Origin: Acidiluteibacter sp963716125
Lineage (GTDB): Bacteria > Bacteroidota > Bacteroidia > Flavobacteriales_E > Vicingaceae
DNA length: 64,000 nt
Direction of reading: 5' to 3'
Assembly (NCBI GenBank): GCA_963716125.1
Contig: OY970294.1
Location: 1,674,001-1,738,000, forward strand
Below, one piece after another: positions 44,980 through 54,000 of the stretch. Both the position numbers and the translations under genes were made by a program. Each line of letters begins with the position of its first letter. Position 1 is the first letter of the stretch. The notes under the pieces are model-generated. The model saw only the letters and a program-made list of their open reading frames with translations, ran no database searches and was not told where the DNA came from.

Positions 44980-45260
44980 TTTGGTCTTATAAAGCAAAAA
45001 TTGAATTTCGCAAAATTCTTGAGTTTTTCAACGAAAGAAATGGTTCAGAAACTTACAGTTTAAAATTACTTTTAGAAACGGAAGATTTGTTAGTAACATT
45101 AGCTAAAAGTGAGCTCATTGGTAGATTAACTTCAAACGAAAAAACTAGAGTGATTCCTTTAAAAACCTATTTAATTTTTTACGAAATAAATAAGGATAGT
45201 ATTGAAATATTATCTTTTTGGGATAATAGACAAGATGAGTTAAAGAAAAAATTTAAATAA
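44961..45260 (+). CDS. RelE/ParE-superfamily toxin
   Basis: Toxin of 99 residues with the ParE/RelE layout: an N-terminal helix pair (YKAKIEFRKILEFFNERNG), central strands with the basic segment SNEKTRVIPLKTYLIFYEI, and a final strand with IEILSFWDNRQD. Relatives cut ribosome-bound mRNA or poison gyrase; which applies is not clear. It follows the antitoxin with overlapping frames. Confidence 0.82.
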   Translation: MANKKIIWSYKAKIEFRKILEFFNERNGSETYSLKLLLETEDLLVTLAKSELIGRLTSNEKTRVIPLKTYLIFYEINKDSIEILSFWDNRQDELKKKFK

Positions 45261-45617
45261 AGATAGAACTCCATCTAAATATCCTTAATAATTAATGCCA
45301 CGAATGCACGAATGTTCTTTTAAATATATTTGATTTATTAATTTATCCGTTCACTTGTCCGATTGGGTTTATTAGTGTCTATCTTTTTTGGGATGAAAGC
45401 TCGAATTTGTTCATTTAATTTTTATACCAATTAAGTTTTTTAATGCCGCATATAAATTTTTTTGAACCATTTTAAAAACGTAGAATTGGTAAATGCCGAA
45501 CAGTAAGATAAGGAGCAAATGAGGAACGAAGTGTGCGACATTAGATTACTAAATCGGTATTATACTCTCAGAAAAATCTTTTCTTGAATAGAAATCTTTA
45601 AAATAATTACAAAAAAA

Positions 45618-45643
45618 CCCATCAAACTTTTAGTTCAATGGGT
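45618..45643 (-). terminator. Probable terminator for the prolyl oligopeptidase gene
   Basis: On the minus strand ACCCATTGAACT pairs with AGTTTGATGGGT (wobble pairs inside), followed by a run of seven T. It lies about 240 nt after the oligopeptidase stop. Confidence 0.55.
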
Positions 45644-45755
45644 CTAAAATCTAATAAACAACTTTTAAAAATGACATCAGAACCCATCGCTTAAACTTCA
45701 AGGTTTTATCAACTGGCTTTATTACTATTTGAAGCTTCACTATATTTTAACAGCC

Positions 45756-45772
45756 AAAACCTTGAAGGTTTT
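45756..45772. repeat. Dispersed AAAACCTTGAAGGTTTT palindrome, copy 2
   Basis: Same 17-bp palindrome as 21940-21956, with a related 3' flank (tcccatttcttattaatt versus tcacacttctttttaatt). Confidence 0.65.
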
Positions 45773-45881
45773 TCCCATTTCTTATTAATTCACATATATG
45801 GGTATTGATTCATTGACTTATGGATTCATTAAGACCATTGTTAAATTGTTACATTGAATCATTGTTACATTGTTTTAACCT

Positions 45882-48014
45882 TTAAAAAACAACTTTCGCA
45901 TTTTCATTCCACAACACAAAGCTCCATATGTCCGCCCATTCTTCTATTACTTTAGAAGTTGGTTTCCCAGCTCCATGTCCTGCATCTACATCTACACGAA
46001 TCAATACAGGATTTTTGCCTGAGTTTTTATCTTGTAATTCAGAAATAAATTTAAAACTGTGTGCCGGAACTACTCTGTCATCATGGTCTGCTGTGGTAAC
46101 CATAGTAGCTGGATAATCGGTTCCCTTTTTTATATTGTGCAAAGGAGAATATTTATACAGGATGTCAAAACTTGCTTTGGTTTCACTGTCACCAAATTCG
46201 CCCGCCCAAGCCCAGCCAATTGTAAATTTGTGGTAACGCAACATATCTAAAACTCCTACTCCCGGTAAGGCTACTTTTGCCAAATCAGGTCGTTGAGTCA
46301 TTACAGCTCCAATCAATAAACCACCATTACTTCTTCCATGAATGGCTAACTTCTCTGTTGAGGTATAATTGTTCTTTTTTAAATATTCTGCTGCCGCAAT
46401 AAAATCGTCAAACACATTTTGTTTCTTTTCTTTCATTCCTGCTTTGTGCCAGTCTTCACCGTATTCACTGCCACCTCTTAAATTGGCTACTGCATAAATA
46501 CCACCTTGTTCTAAAAACACGGTAGTTTTAACATCGTATCCTGGTTTAATGCTAATGTTAAAACCTCCATAAGCATAAAGGAATGTAGGATTGTTACCAT
46601 CCATTTTTAAGCCTTTTTTATGGGTAATAAACATGGGTATTTTAGTGCCATCTTTACTTTCATAAAAAACTTGCTTGGTTTCGTAATCTTCTCCTTTAAA
46701 GGCTGTTTTAGCCTCATACCAAACCTCTGATTGATTGGTTTCTATATCGTATTTGTAAATAGTACCTGGTTTGGTATAAGATGAAAATGAATAAAAAGCG
46801 ACACTTTTATCTTTCTCTCCACTAAAACCAGCAGTTCCAATACCTGGTAAATCAATTTTATTGATAAATTCTCCTTCATAGGTATAAATATTCAATTCAG
46901 TTACTACATCTTTCATAGATGATGCAACTAATTTTCCATTGGCAATAGAAACACCATTCAGATAATAATCTTTGTGGGGAATCACATCTTGCCAATTAGT
47001 TCTTTCAGGATTTGAAATATCAACCTTTACCAATTTATTGTTGGGTGCATCTATATTTGTAAAAAGTAACAATTGACCATCTTTGAAATCAACTACGCGG
47101 GTCTCATTTTCAAAATCATTCACCAAAGTGATAAATTCGCCATTGTTTACCAAGTCTTTTACTTTTAGTGTGTTGCCTGAAGTAGATTCAGAACCTGATA
47201 CAATCAATAAACTTTCATCGTCTGTAACACCAGCATAGAAGTTTCTTTCTGGATGTTCTTTATCCTCAAAAATAATTTTGTCATCTTTTTGAGAAGTACC
47301 TAATTTGTGATAAAAAATCTTGTGAAATTCATTTTTGTTAGAATATTCATTTCCCTTTTTAGGAGCATCATAACCGCTATAGTAAAACCCATCTTTATAC
47401 CAAGAAATACCTGAAAATTTCACCCAATTTACGGTATCGTTGAGCATTTTTTGATTTTCTAAATCCATCACCTGTATTTCTACCCAATCAGAACCGGCTC
47501 TTGATATTCCGTAGGCCATGTATTTAGCATCTTTTGAAAAACCCAAGCCATTCATAGCCGCTGTGCCATTGTCAGACCATGTGTTAGGATCTAATAGTAC
47601 TTTTTCTTCACCTTCTAAACTGTCTTTGTAATAAAGCACATATTGGTTTTGAATACCATCATTTTTATAGTAGAAGTAATAGTTACCTTTATTAAATGGA
47701 GTACTAGTTTTCTCATAATTCCACAGTTCGGTCAATCTATTTTTGATTTGATCACGATAAGGAATTTGGCTGAGGTAATCGAAAGTTACCTCATTTTGAG
47801 CTTTTACCCAGTTAGCAGTTTCTTCAGATTTGTCATCTTCTAACCATCTGTACGGATCATTCACTTTTGTGCCAAAATAATCATCACTTATCGTATCTTT
47901 TCTTACCTCAGGATAAGATTTTAAAGTAATTTCTTTTCTTTCTTCTTTTTGATTCGCTTTTTCGCCACAAGCTATCATGGTCAATAGAGTAGAGGCTATT
48001 ATTAAATTTTTCAT
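45882..48014 (-). CDS. Prolyl oligopeptidase, S9A family, lipoprotein
   Basis: Serine peptidase of 710 residues that cleaves short peptides after proline in characterised relatives. A lipoprotein signal (TMIAC) places it in the envelope. The N-terminal PDYFGTKVNDPYRWLED-type motif and a seven-bladed propeller are followed by the alpha/beta-hydrolase domain: nucleophile in GRSNGGLL (Ser near 562), acid in ADHDDRVVP (near 645) and His in DAGHGAG (near 680). Length is standard. It is divergent from the DUF885 gene, with about 115 bp between them. Confidence 0.94.
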   Translation of the reverse strand: MKNLIIASTLLTMIACGEKANQKEERKEITLKSYPEVRKDTISDDYFGTKVNDPYRWLEDDKSEETANWVKAQNEVTFDYLSQIPYRDQIKNRLTELWNYEKTSTPFNKGNYYFYYKNDGIQNQYVLYYKDSLEGEEKVLLDPNTWSDNGTAAMNGLGFSKDAKYMAYGISRAGSDWVEIQVMDLENQKMLNDTVNWVKFSGISWYKDGFYYSGYDAPKKGNEYSNKNEFHKIFYHKLGTSQKDDKIIFEDKEHPERNFYAGVTDDESLLIVSGSESTSGNTLKVKDLVNNGEFITLVNDFENETRVVDFKDGQLLLFTNIDAPNNKLVKVDISNPERTNWQDVIPHKDYYLNGVSIANGKLVASSMKDVVTELNIYTYEGEFINKIDLPGIGTAGFSGEKDKSVAFYSFSSYTKPGTIYKYDIETNQSEVWYEAKTAFKGEDYETKQVFYESKDGTKIPMFITHKKGLKMDGNNPTFLYAYGGFNISIKPGYDVKTTVFLEQGGIYAVANLRGGSEYGEDWHKAGMKEKKQNVFDDFIAAAEYLKKNNYTSTEKLAIHGRSNGGLLIGAVMTQRPDLAKVALPGVGVLDMLRYHKFTIGWAWAGEFGDSETKASFDILYKYSPLHNIKKGTDYPATMVTTADHDDRVVPAHSFKFISELQDKNSGKNPVLIRVDVDAGHGAGKPTSKVIEEWADIWSFVLWNENAKVVF

Positions 48015-48130
48015 TTTTTTAGTGTTTGTTCTTTGTTATAATTCAATTGGCTAAAATAAGATTTTGGTTTGATTTGGAAAAAAAATTAATTTTTTTGATG
48101 TACTTTCGTATCAAACAATAAAACCAAATC

Positions 48131-49903
48131 ATGTATAAATTAGCTTTTCTTATTCTATTTACTTTTACTCTTTTTGCTTGTAATAATCCTCAAAAAGAAA
48201 CTGTTGAAAATCAAAATCAAGATGCTGATTTTAGTACTTTCACAGAAAATTTTGTGGACCAATTGTGGCAAACATTTCCAAATTGGGCAAGTTCTGAGGG
48301 CTTTCATAATTATGATAGCGCTTTAACTATTAACGATTCAAGTAATTTTAATAAAGTTGACGCTTTTGTCGAAACGCAAGAATCTAATTTGGAAAAATTT
48401 GATATTAAAAATTTATCTGATTTAAATAAGATTGATTATTATCTAATTAGAGACTTTTTTGAATCTCAACGTTTTAGTAGGAACACCCTAAAATCTTATG
48501 AGTGGAATCCATCATCATCTAATTTAGGAGGACAATTCTTTAATGTAATAGATTTTAAAGATCATTCTTTAGAAAAAAGATTAAATGATATTTCACAAAA
48601 ATTAAATCATGTCGACCAATATTATATTGCTGCAAAGGAAAATTTAAATAATCCGACAGAAGTGCATACTAATTTGGCAATACAACAATTAAAAGGATCT
48701 ATACAAATTTTTGATGTTACCTTAAGAGATTCTTTAAAAGCTTCTTCTTTATCAGATTCTGAAAAAGAAATCTTTACGAAAAAGTTAGACAGTGCAATTG
48801 CATCCATTAATACTTATGTAGCATATTTAGATAAAGAGATACTACCAAAAATTAAAAGTGGAGATATAGGTAGAGATTTTAGATTAGGACAAGATTTATA
48901 CGAAAAGAAATTTAAAAATGATTTATCATCTGCTTATAGCGCTAGAGAAATTTATCAAAAGGCAATAGAACGTAAAAATGAGTTGTATGAAAAAATGTTT
49001 GCAGTCACAGAAAAAATGTGGCCAAAATACTTTGCAGATACTAAAATGCCTGAATTTAGAGAGGAAACCATCAAAATGATGATTGATACTTTGTCGGCGG
49101 TGCACACTCATAGAGATTCATTTATTACCACTATTCGCCAACAAATTCCTGAATTAGTAGCTTTTGTAAATGAAAAGGATTTAATAACACAAGATCCATC
49201 TAAACCTTTGGTGGTGCGTCCAACTCCTGAATATATGAGAGGTTTTGCTGGAGCTTCCATTTCTGCACCTGGGCCATATGACGCTAATTCAGAAACTTTT
49301 TACAATGTTACTCCATTAGATCACTACAGCCCTGAAGAAGCTGAAAGTTATTTAAGAGAGTACAATCAATATTTATTACAGATTTTAAATATTCATGAGG
49401 CTATTCCTGGGCATTATACCCAATTGGTATATAGTAATAAAGCTCCAAGTATCATTAAAAGTATTTTTGGGAATGGCGCCATGATTGAAGGTTGGGCAGT
49501 TTACACTGAATTGATGATGCTCGAAAATGGTTATGGAAATAATTCGGATGAATTATGGTTGATGTATTACAAATGGAATTTAAGAACAGTGTGCAATACT
49601 ATTTTGGATTACAGCATCCATGTTTTAGATATGAAAAAGGAAGATGCTATTACCTTATTAACCAAAGAAGCTTTTCAACAGCAAGCTGAAGCTGAGGGCA
49701 AATGGAGAAGGGCACAACTTTCGTCTGTTCAGTTGTGCAGTTATTTTGCTGGTTTTTATGAAATTACAGAGTTGAGAGAGGAAATGAAACGTAAAAAAGG
49801 AGATCAATTTGATCTAAAAACTTTTCATGAAAATTTCTTGAATTATGGAAGTTCACCTGTGAAATATATTAAAATGTTAATGATGTCGGATAAGGAACAA
49901 TAA
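48131..49903 (+). CDS. DUF885-family lipoprotein (putative metallopeptidase)
   Basis: Lipoprotein of 590 residues (lipobox LFAC). The DUF885 family is marked here by HEAIPGHYTQL (near residue 421), an HExxxxH-like metal site, and by GWAVYTELMMLENG, which supplies the Glu seen in related zinc peptidases. Aromatic-rich helices fill the rest. The activity is inferred from the motif only. A TACTTTCG near 48101 resembles a -7 box. Only about 90 bp of native DNA separates it from the giant PKD gene once the IS1595-family element is removed. Confidence 0.85.
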   Translation: MYKLAFLILFTFTLFACNNPQKETVENQNQDADFSTFTENFVDQLWQTFPNWASSEGFHNYDSALTINDSSNFNKVDAFVETQESNLEKFDIKNLSDLNKIDYYLIRDFFESQRFSRNTLKSYEWNPSSSNLGGQFFNVIDFKDHSLEKRLNDISQKLNHVDQYYIAAKENLNNPTEVHTNLAIQQLKGSIQIFDVTLRDSLKASSLSDSEKEIFTKKLDSAIASINTYVAYLDKEILPKIKSGDIGRDFRLGQDLYEKKFKNDLSSAYSAREIYQKAIERKNELYEKMFAVTEKMWPKYFADTKMPEFREETIKMMIDTLSAVHTHRDSFITTIRQQIPELVAFVNEKDLITQDPSKPLVVRPTPEYMRGFAGASISAPGPYDANSETFYNVTPLDHYSPEEAESYLREYNQYLLQILNIHEAIPGHYTQLVYSNKAPSIIKSIFGNGAMIEGWAVYTELMMLENGYGNNSDELWLMYYKWNLRTVCNTILDYSIHVLDMKKEDAITLLTKEAFQQQAEAEGKWRRAQLSSVQLCSYFAGFYEITELREEMKRKKGDQFDLKTFHENFLNYGSSPVKYIKMLMMSDKEQ

Positions 49904-49964
49904 AAGTATAAAATAATACATATATTTGAACCTCCCCAAAGGCTGCCACTACTAGAGTTTATTG

Positions 49965-49972
49965 TAAATTTT
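49965..49972. repeat. 8-bp target duplication (TAAATTTT), left of the IS1595-family element
   Basis: It is identical to 51045-51052 immediately outside the other terminus. Confidence 0.9.
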
Positions 49973-51044
49973 GGCTCTAGTTTAATTCAGCTATTATTTG
50001 TATATTGTGTGTATGAAAACAGAAAAGCTTAAAGACCAAATACTCTCTCTGCCAATTAAACAACGTGAGCGTTTGTTGAAGGAGATTGAAGATTCAACTA
50101 AAGAGATTAACCTGTCTGCGATTGTTTCACGTCAGCATGAGTTTAATAACAAACTCGGAGCCTGTCCTCATTGTTCTCATTCTAAGTATGTTCGTTTTGG
50201 GATTGACAAAGGAGCACAGCGCTACAAATGCAAGTCTTGCCAAAGAAGTTTTACGGAGTATACAGGTACTTGGATGGCAGGGCTGCAAAGAAAAGACAAG
50301 ATTGTTGATTATCTTAAACTAATGGTTGAAGAAAAAAGTCTTGACAAAATTGTTTCGATTTTGGGTATTAATAAGAAAACAGCCTTTGATTGGCGCCACA
50401 AGATATTGTCTTCAGTTGACGCAGATGACGGAGAGCCCTTCATTGGTATCACAGAAAGTGATGAGACCTTTTTCCTCAAATCTGAAAAAGGGATGAAGGT
50501 TAAAAATCGAGAACCAAGGAAAAGAGGCGGTAAGTCAAGCAAAAGGGGTGTAAGCAATGATCAGGTTGCGGTCATCGTGACTCAAGACAGAAAGTCAATG
50601 CTAAATCTGAGTGTAGCTACACTTGGACGGATTAGAAAGATTGATATTAAAAATGCTATTGGCAATCGCATAAAAAAAGGGAGCACAATTTTGTGTAGTG
50701 ATTCTCACCACAGTTATAAAGGCTTCGCTAAAGACACCAAAATTGAGTTTCATCCGGTAAATGTTTCCAGGGGAGAAAGAGTAAAAGGAGCGTTTCATGT
50801 ACAGCATGTAAACTCAACGCACAATAAAATAAAGAAGTGGATTGGAAATACATTCTGGGGCGTGTCTACTAAATACCTGCAACAATACCTAAATTGGCAT
50901 ATTATAAAAGAAAAAATAAAATCAAACAAGGATATTACCCTTGCTTTCGCAAAGCAGATAGTTGTTGCGGGAGCTCTGGAGCGCTTTGTTCAAATCCAAC
51001 CAAACTATAAAACACTATTATCAACGCAGTGCTAAACTAGAGCC
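49973..51044 (+). mobile_element. IS1595-family insertion sequence, 1072 bp
   Basis: Terminal inverted repeats begin GGCTCTAGTTTA (49973) and its complement ends at 51044. The 8-bp TAAATTTT duplication is the size expected for the family. Its end lies 30 bp before the giant adhesin start codon, so it occupies that gene's promoter region. Confidence 0.93.
49998..51035 (+). CDS. IS1595-family transposase
   Basis: Transposase of 345 residues (or 340 from the ATG at 50013). A zinc ribbon (CPHCSHSKYVRFG ... YKCKSCQRSF) is followed by a helix-turn-helix region (LGINKKTAFDWRHKI) and the DDE_Tnp_IS1595 core: ESDETFF (first Asp), CSDSHHSYKGF (second Asp), then HVNSTHNKIKKWI, the Asn/His motif of this family, and FWGVSTKYLQQYLNW. 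No internal stop is seen. It lies on the same strand as the downstream adhesin gene. Confidence 0.93.
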   Translation: MYIVCMKTEKLKDQILSLPIKQRERLLKEIEDSTKEINLSAIVSRQHEFNNKLGACPHCSHSKYVRFGIDKGAQRYKCKSCQRSFTEYTGTWMAGLQRKDKIVDYLKLMVEEKSLDKIVSILGINKKTAFDWRHKILSSVDADDGEPFIGITESDETFFLKSEKGMKVKNREPRKRGGKSSKRGVSNDQVAVIVTQDRKSMLNLSVATLGRIRKIDIKNAIGNRIKKGSTILCSDSHHSYKGFAKDTKIEFHPVNVSRGERVKGAFHVQHVNSTHNKIKKWIGNTFWGVSTKYLQQYLNWHIIKEKIKSNKDITLAFAKQIVVAGALERFVQIQPNYKTLLSTQC

Positions 51045-51052
51045 TAAATTTT
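51045..51052. repeat. 8-bp target duplication (TAAATTTT), right of the IS1595-family element
   Basis: Perfect match to 49965-49972. It leaves only 22 bp to the downstream ATG. Confidence 0.9.
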
Positions 51053-51074
51053 TTAATAGTTAGTTTCATACAGA

Positions 51075-54000
51075 ATGCCAAACTCATTTATTAGACTTAA
51101 ACTCTTAGTTGTTCTAATATTTCTATTTCATTCCGTTGCTTTTAGTCAATGCTATAGCATCCGTGATGGAAATGGAACGTTTACAAACACTAATCCTTAT
51201 TGGATTCATTGTTCTTCTGCGCCTTTTAATTTGGTGTTAGAAACCAATATGACTATCGGTTCATACACGATTGATTGGGGAGATGGTACTAATGCGAGCG
51301 GCGCTGGATTGGTTCCGCCTGCTATTTTGCAGCATATTTACCCTTCGGTAACAGACACCTTTAATTTTGTGATGATAGCAGACGGTTGCACCATTAATGG
51401 AGTGATTGTTTTAGAGAGAAATCCCTTGGCATCCATTCAATTGCCTTTGGGGGCTACCAACTTTGGATGTACACCTGCTTTATTTAAATTCATCAATTCT
51501 GCCAATCAAATTTCTCAAACAACTTCCTTCACCTGGGATTTTGGCGATGGTTCTACTATCCAAAGCTACGGAGACACCAATGCAGGTGATACAATCAATC
51601 ATACCTATTTACCTGGCGTTGGAACAATAAGTTGCGATTTGGAAGTTACTTTGGTAGCTACCAACTATTGTGGGACTTCATCTGCTAAATTTAGACCACT
51701 TAAAGTTTGGGATAAGGATGCTGCCGTTTTGAATGCTTCAACAACCGTTTTATGTTATCCTGATACCGTATTTCAATTTTATAATAATAGTATTAGAAAC
51801 TGTTTGGCAGACGGAAATAATGGTCAGCGCTACGAATATTGGAATTTTGGTAATTATTGGGGCAAAGGATATGATTCCATTATTGCCTGGCGTCCATGGA
51901 ATCCGCCAATTATTAATCCTCCACCCATTGGTTTTCCGGGGCCAGGTTCTTATAACATATTTTTAATAGATAGTAGCTTTTGTGGTCAAGATACTGCATT
52001 TATGACCGTCAGTATTACCACACCACCTATCGCAGGAATTAGCTCAAATAAAGATACTATTTGTGCTGGTGAAGCGGTAACTTTTATAAATACTTCTACA
52101 GGAGGGGCTACTTCTTATCGATGGAATTTTGATCAAGGTACAGGATTTCAATATTTAAGTGGAGCCAATAAAACACGAGTTTTTACAACCTCAGGAAATT
52201 ATACCATTGCATTAATAGCTGGTACTGCAGGTTCAGCTACTTGCATGGACAGTGCCTTTGTCGATTTATATGTGCACCCTAGTCCTGATTCAGATTTTAA
52301 TTTCAATAATAACAATGGCTGCGACAGTATGTTAGTTAATTTTACTGACAATTCTACTGGTGCCATCCAATGGCGCTGGACCTTTGGTAATGGAAATACT
52401 TATGTAGGAAACAGTCCACCGATACAAAAGTATGGTTCGCCTGGAACTTATTCTATTAAATTAGTAACCACTAATATATTTGGATGTAGAGATTCTATCA
52501 TTAAATCTGTGGTAGTTAAAAAATCTCCAATTCCCGCATTTACTGCTACCTCAGTTTGCGTTAATGAGCTTGCAAGTTTTACAGATATTTCATCTTCTGC
52601 TACAGGTGACCCAATTCTAGCTTGGAATTGGAATTTTGGGAATGGCAGTACTTCTGCGATTAAGAATCCTTTTACGACTTATCTTAGTGGAGGAGCCTAT
52701 TGGGTGGTTTTGGAGGTATTTACTGCTAATTGTTCAACTATAGATAGTATGCAAGTAGTAGTAGAAAATAAACCAACAGCTAATTTTAGCAGCAGTATTT
52801 CAAATGGATGTTCACCTATCAATGTGAATTTTACGAATACTTCTTCAGCTAATTCTGCCAAATATAAATGGGATTTTGGCGATGGCAGTTTGATTGACAC
52901 TACTATCAATCCATCGCACATATTTAAGAATTTCGGAACTATTGATACCACTTTTCAAGTTCAATTAATTGCTTCTACTACTTTTGGTTGTTCCGATACA
53001 ATGGTTCAAAATATAAAAGTAAGTCCCATACCTAAAGCAAATTTTACTTCTAATGCAGTAGTTGATTGTGGCCCTATTTCAGTTATATTTAATAATCAAT
53101 CAACAGGTGATAGTTTGGTGTACCAATGGAATTTTGGAGATGGTTCGGCTTTTTCTTTGCTTAAAAATCCTACTCATATTTTTCAGAATCAAACGTTATT
53201 TCCTGTTTCCTACACCGTACAATTAATAGCTCAATCAAAAAATAGCTGTACAGATACCATCAACAAGATTATAACTGTAAATCCCGAGCCTGTTTTTGAT
53301 TTTACTGTTTCTCCTGATTCAGGATGCAGTCCGATTTTAGTTCAATTTTCTGCAGCTGCAGGTGCTGTAAATTACAGATGGAGTTTTGGCGATGGAATTA
53401 ATTTTATAGGAGTAAATCCTTCCCATACTTATGTTAATAATACAATTAATACGAGAACATTTAAAGCTAGATTAATTGCACAAAATAGTTTTGGGTGCTT
53501 CGATACTACTTTCAAAAATATAGTGGTTTATCCTACTTCTAAATCTCAATTTGATTTAGATACCTTTAGAGGATGTCAACCTTTAAAAATTAGATTTTCA
53601 AATAATAGTATCGGTAATAATACATATAGTTGGAATTATGGAGATGGCACTTCCAATGCCAATGCCAACGCAAATTTTAATAAAACATTTACTAATAATT
53701 TGGCTATTTCAGTATTTAGAACTGTCGAATTGATTAGTCAGAATGTACAGGGATGTGCTGATACAACTCAAAAAATAATTGAAGTATATCCAAAGGTTAA
53801 AGCTGAATTTTTTGCAGATTCAATAGGTTGTAGTCCTTTTAAAATCGATTTCAACAATCTATCTATAGGTGCTAATGGCGGGGTGGAATGGTTTTTTGGT
53901 AATGGCAACCTTTCAAATGCTACTAATACCAAACAAACTTTTAATAATAGTGGACTTATCGATTCTACCTATAATGTAAAGTTGAGAGTGCGTTCATTTC

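Larger units (their letters stand above)
45261..45881. other. 621-bp intergenic region rich in short repeats, no gene seen
   Basis: It contains CACGAATG repeated near 45300, an inverted pair TACCAATT / AATTGGTA (near 45425 and 45486), a minus-strand terminator hairpin (45618-45643), an AAAACCTTGAAGGTTTT palindrome (45756-45772) and several ATTGTTACATTG copies near 45840-45875. No plausible coding frame or tRNA is seen. Confidence 0.6.
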
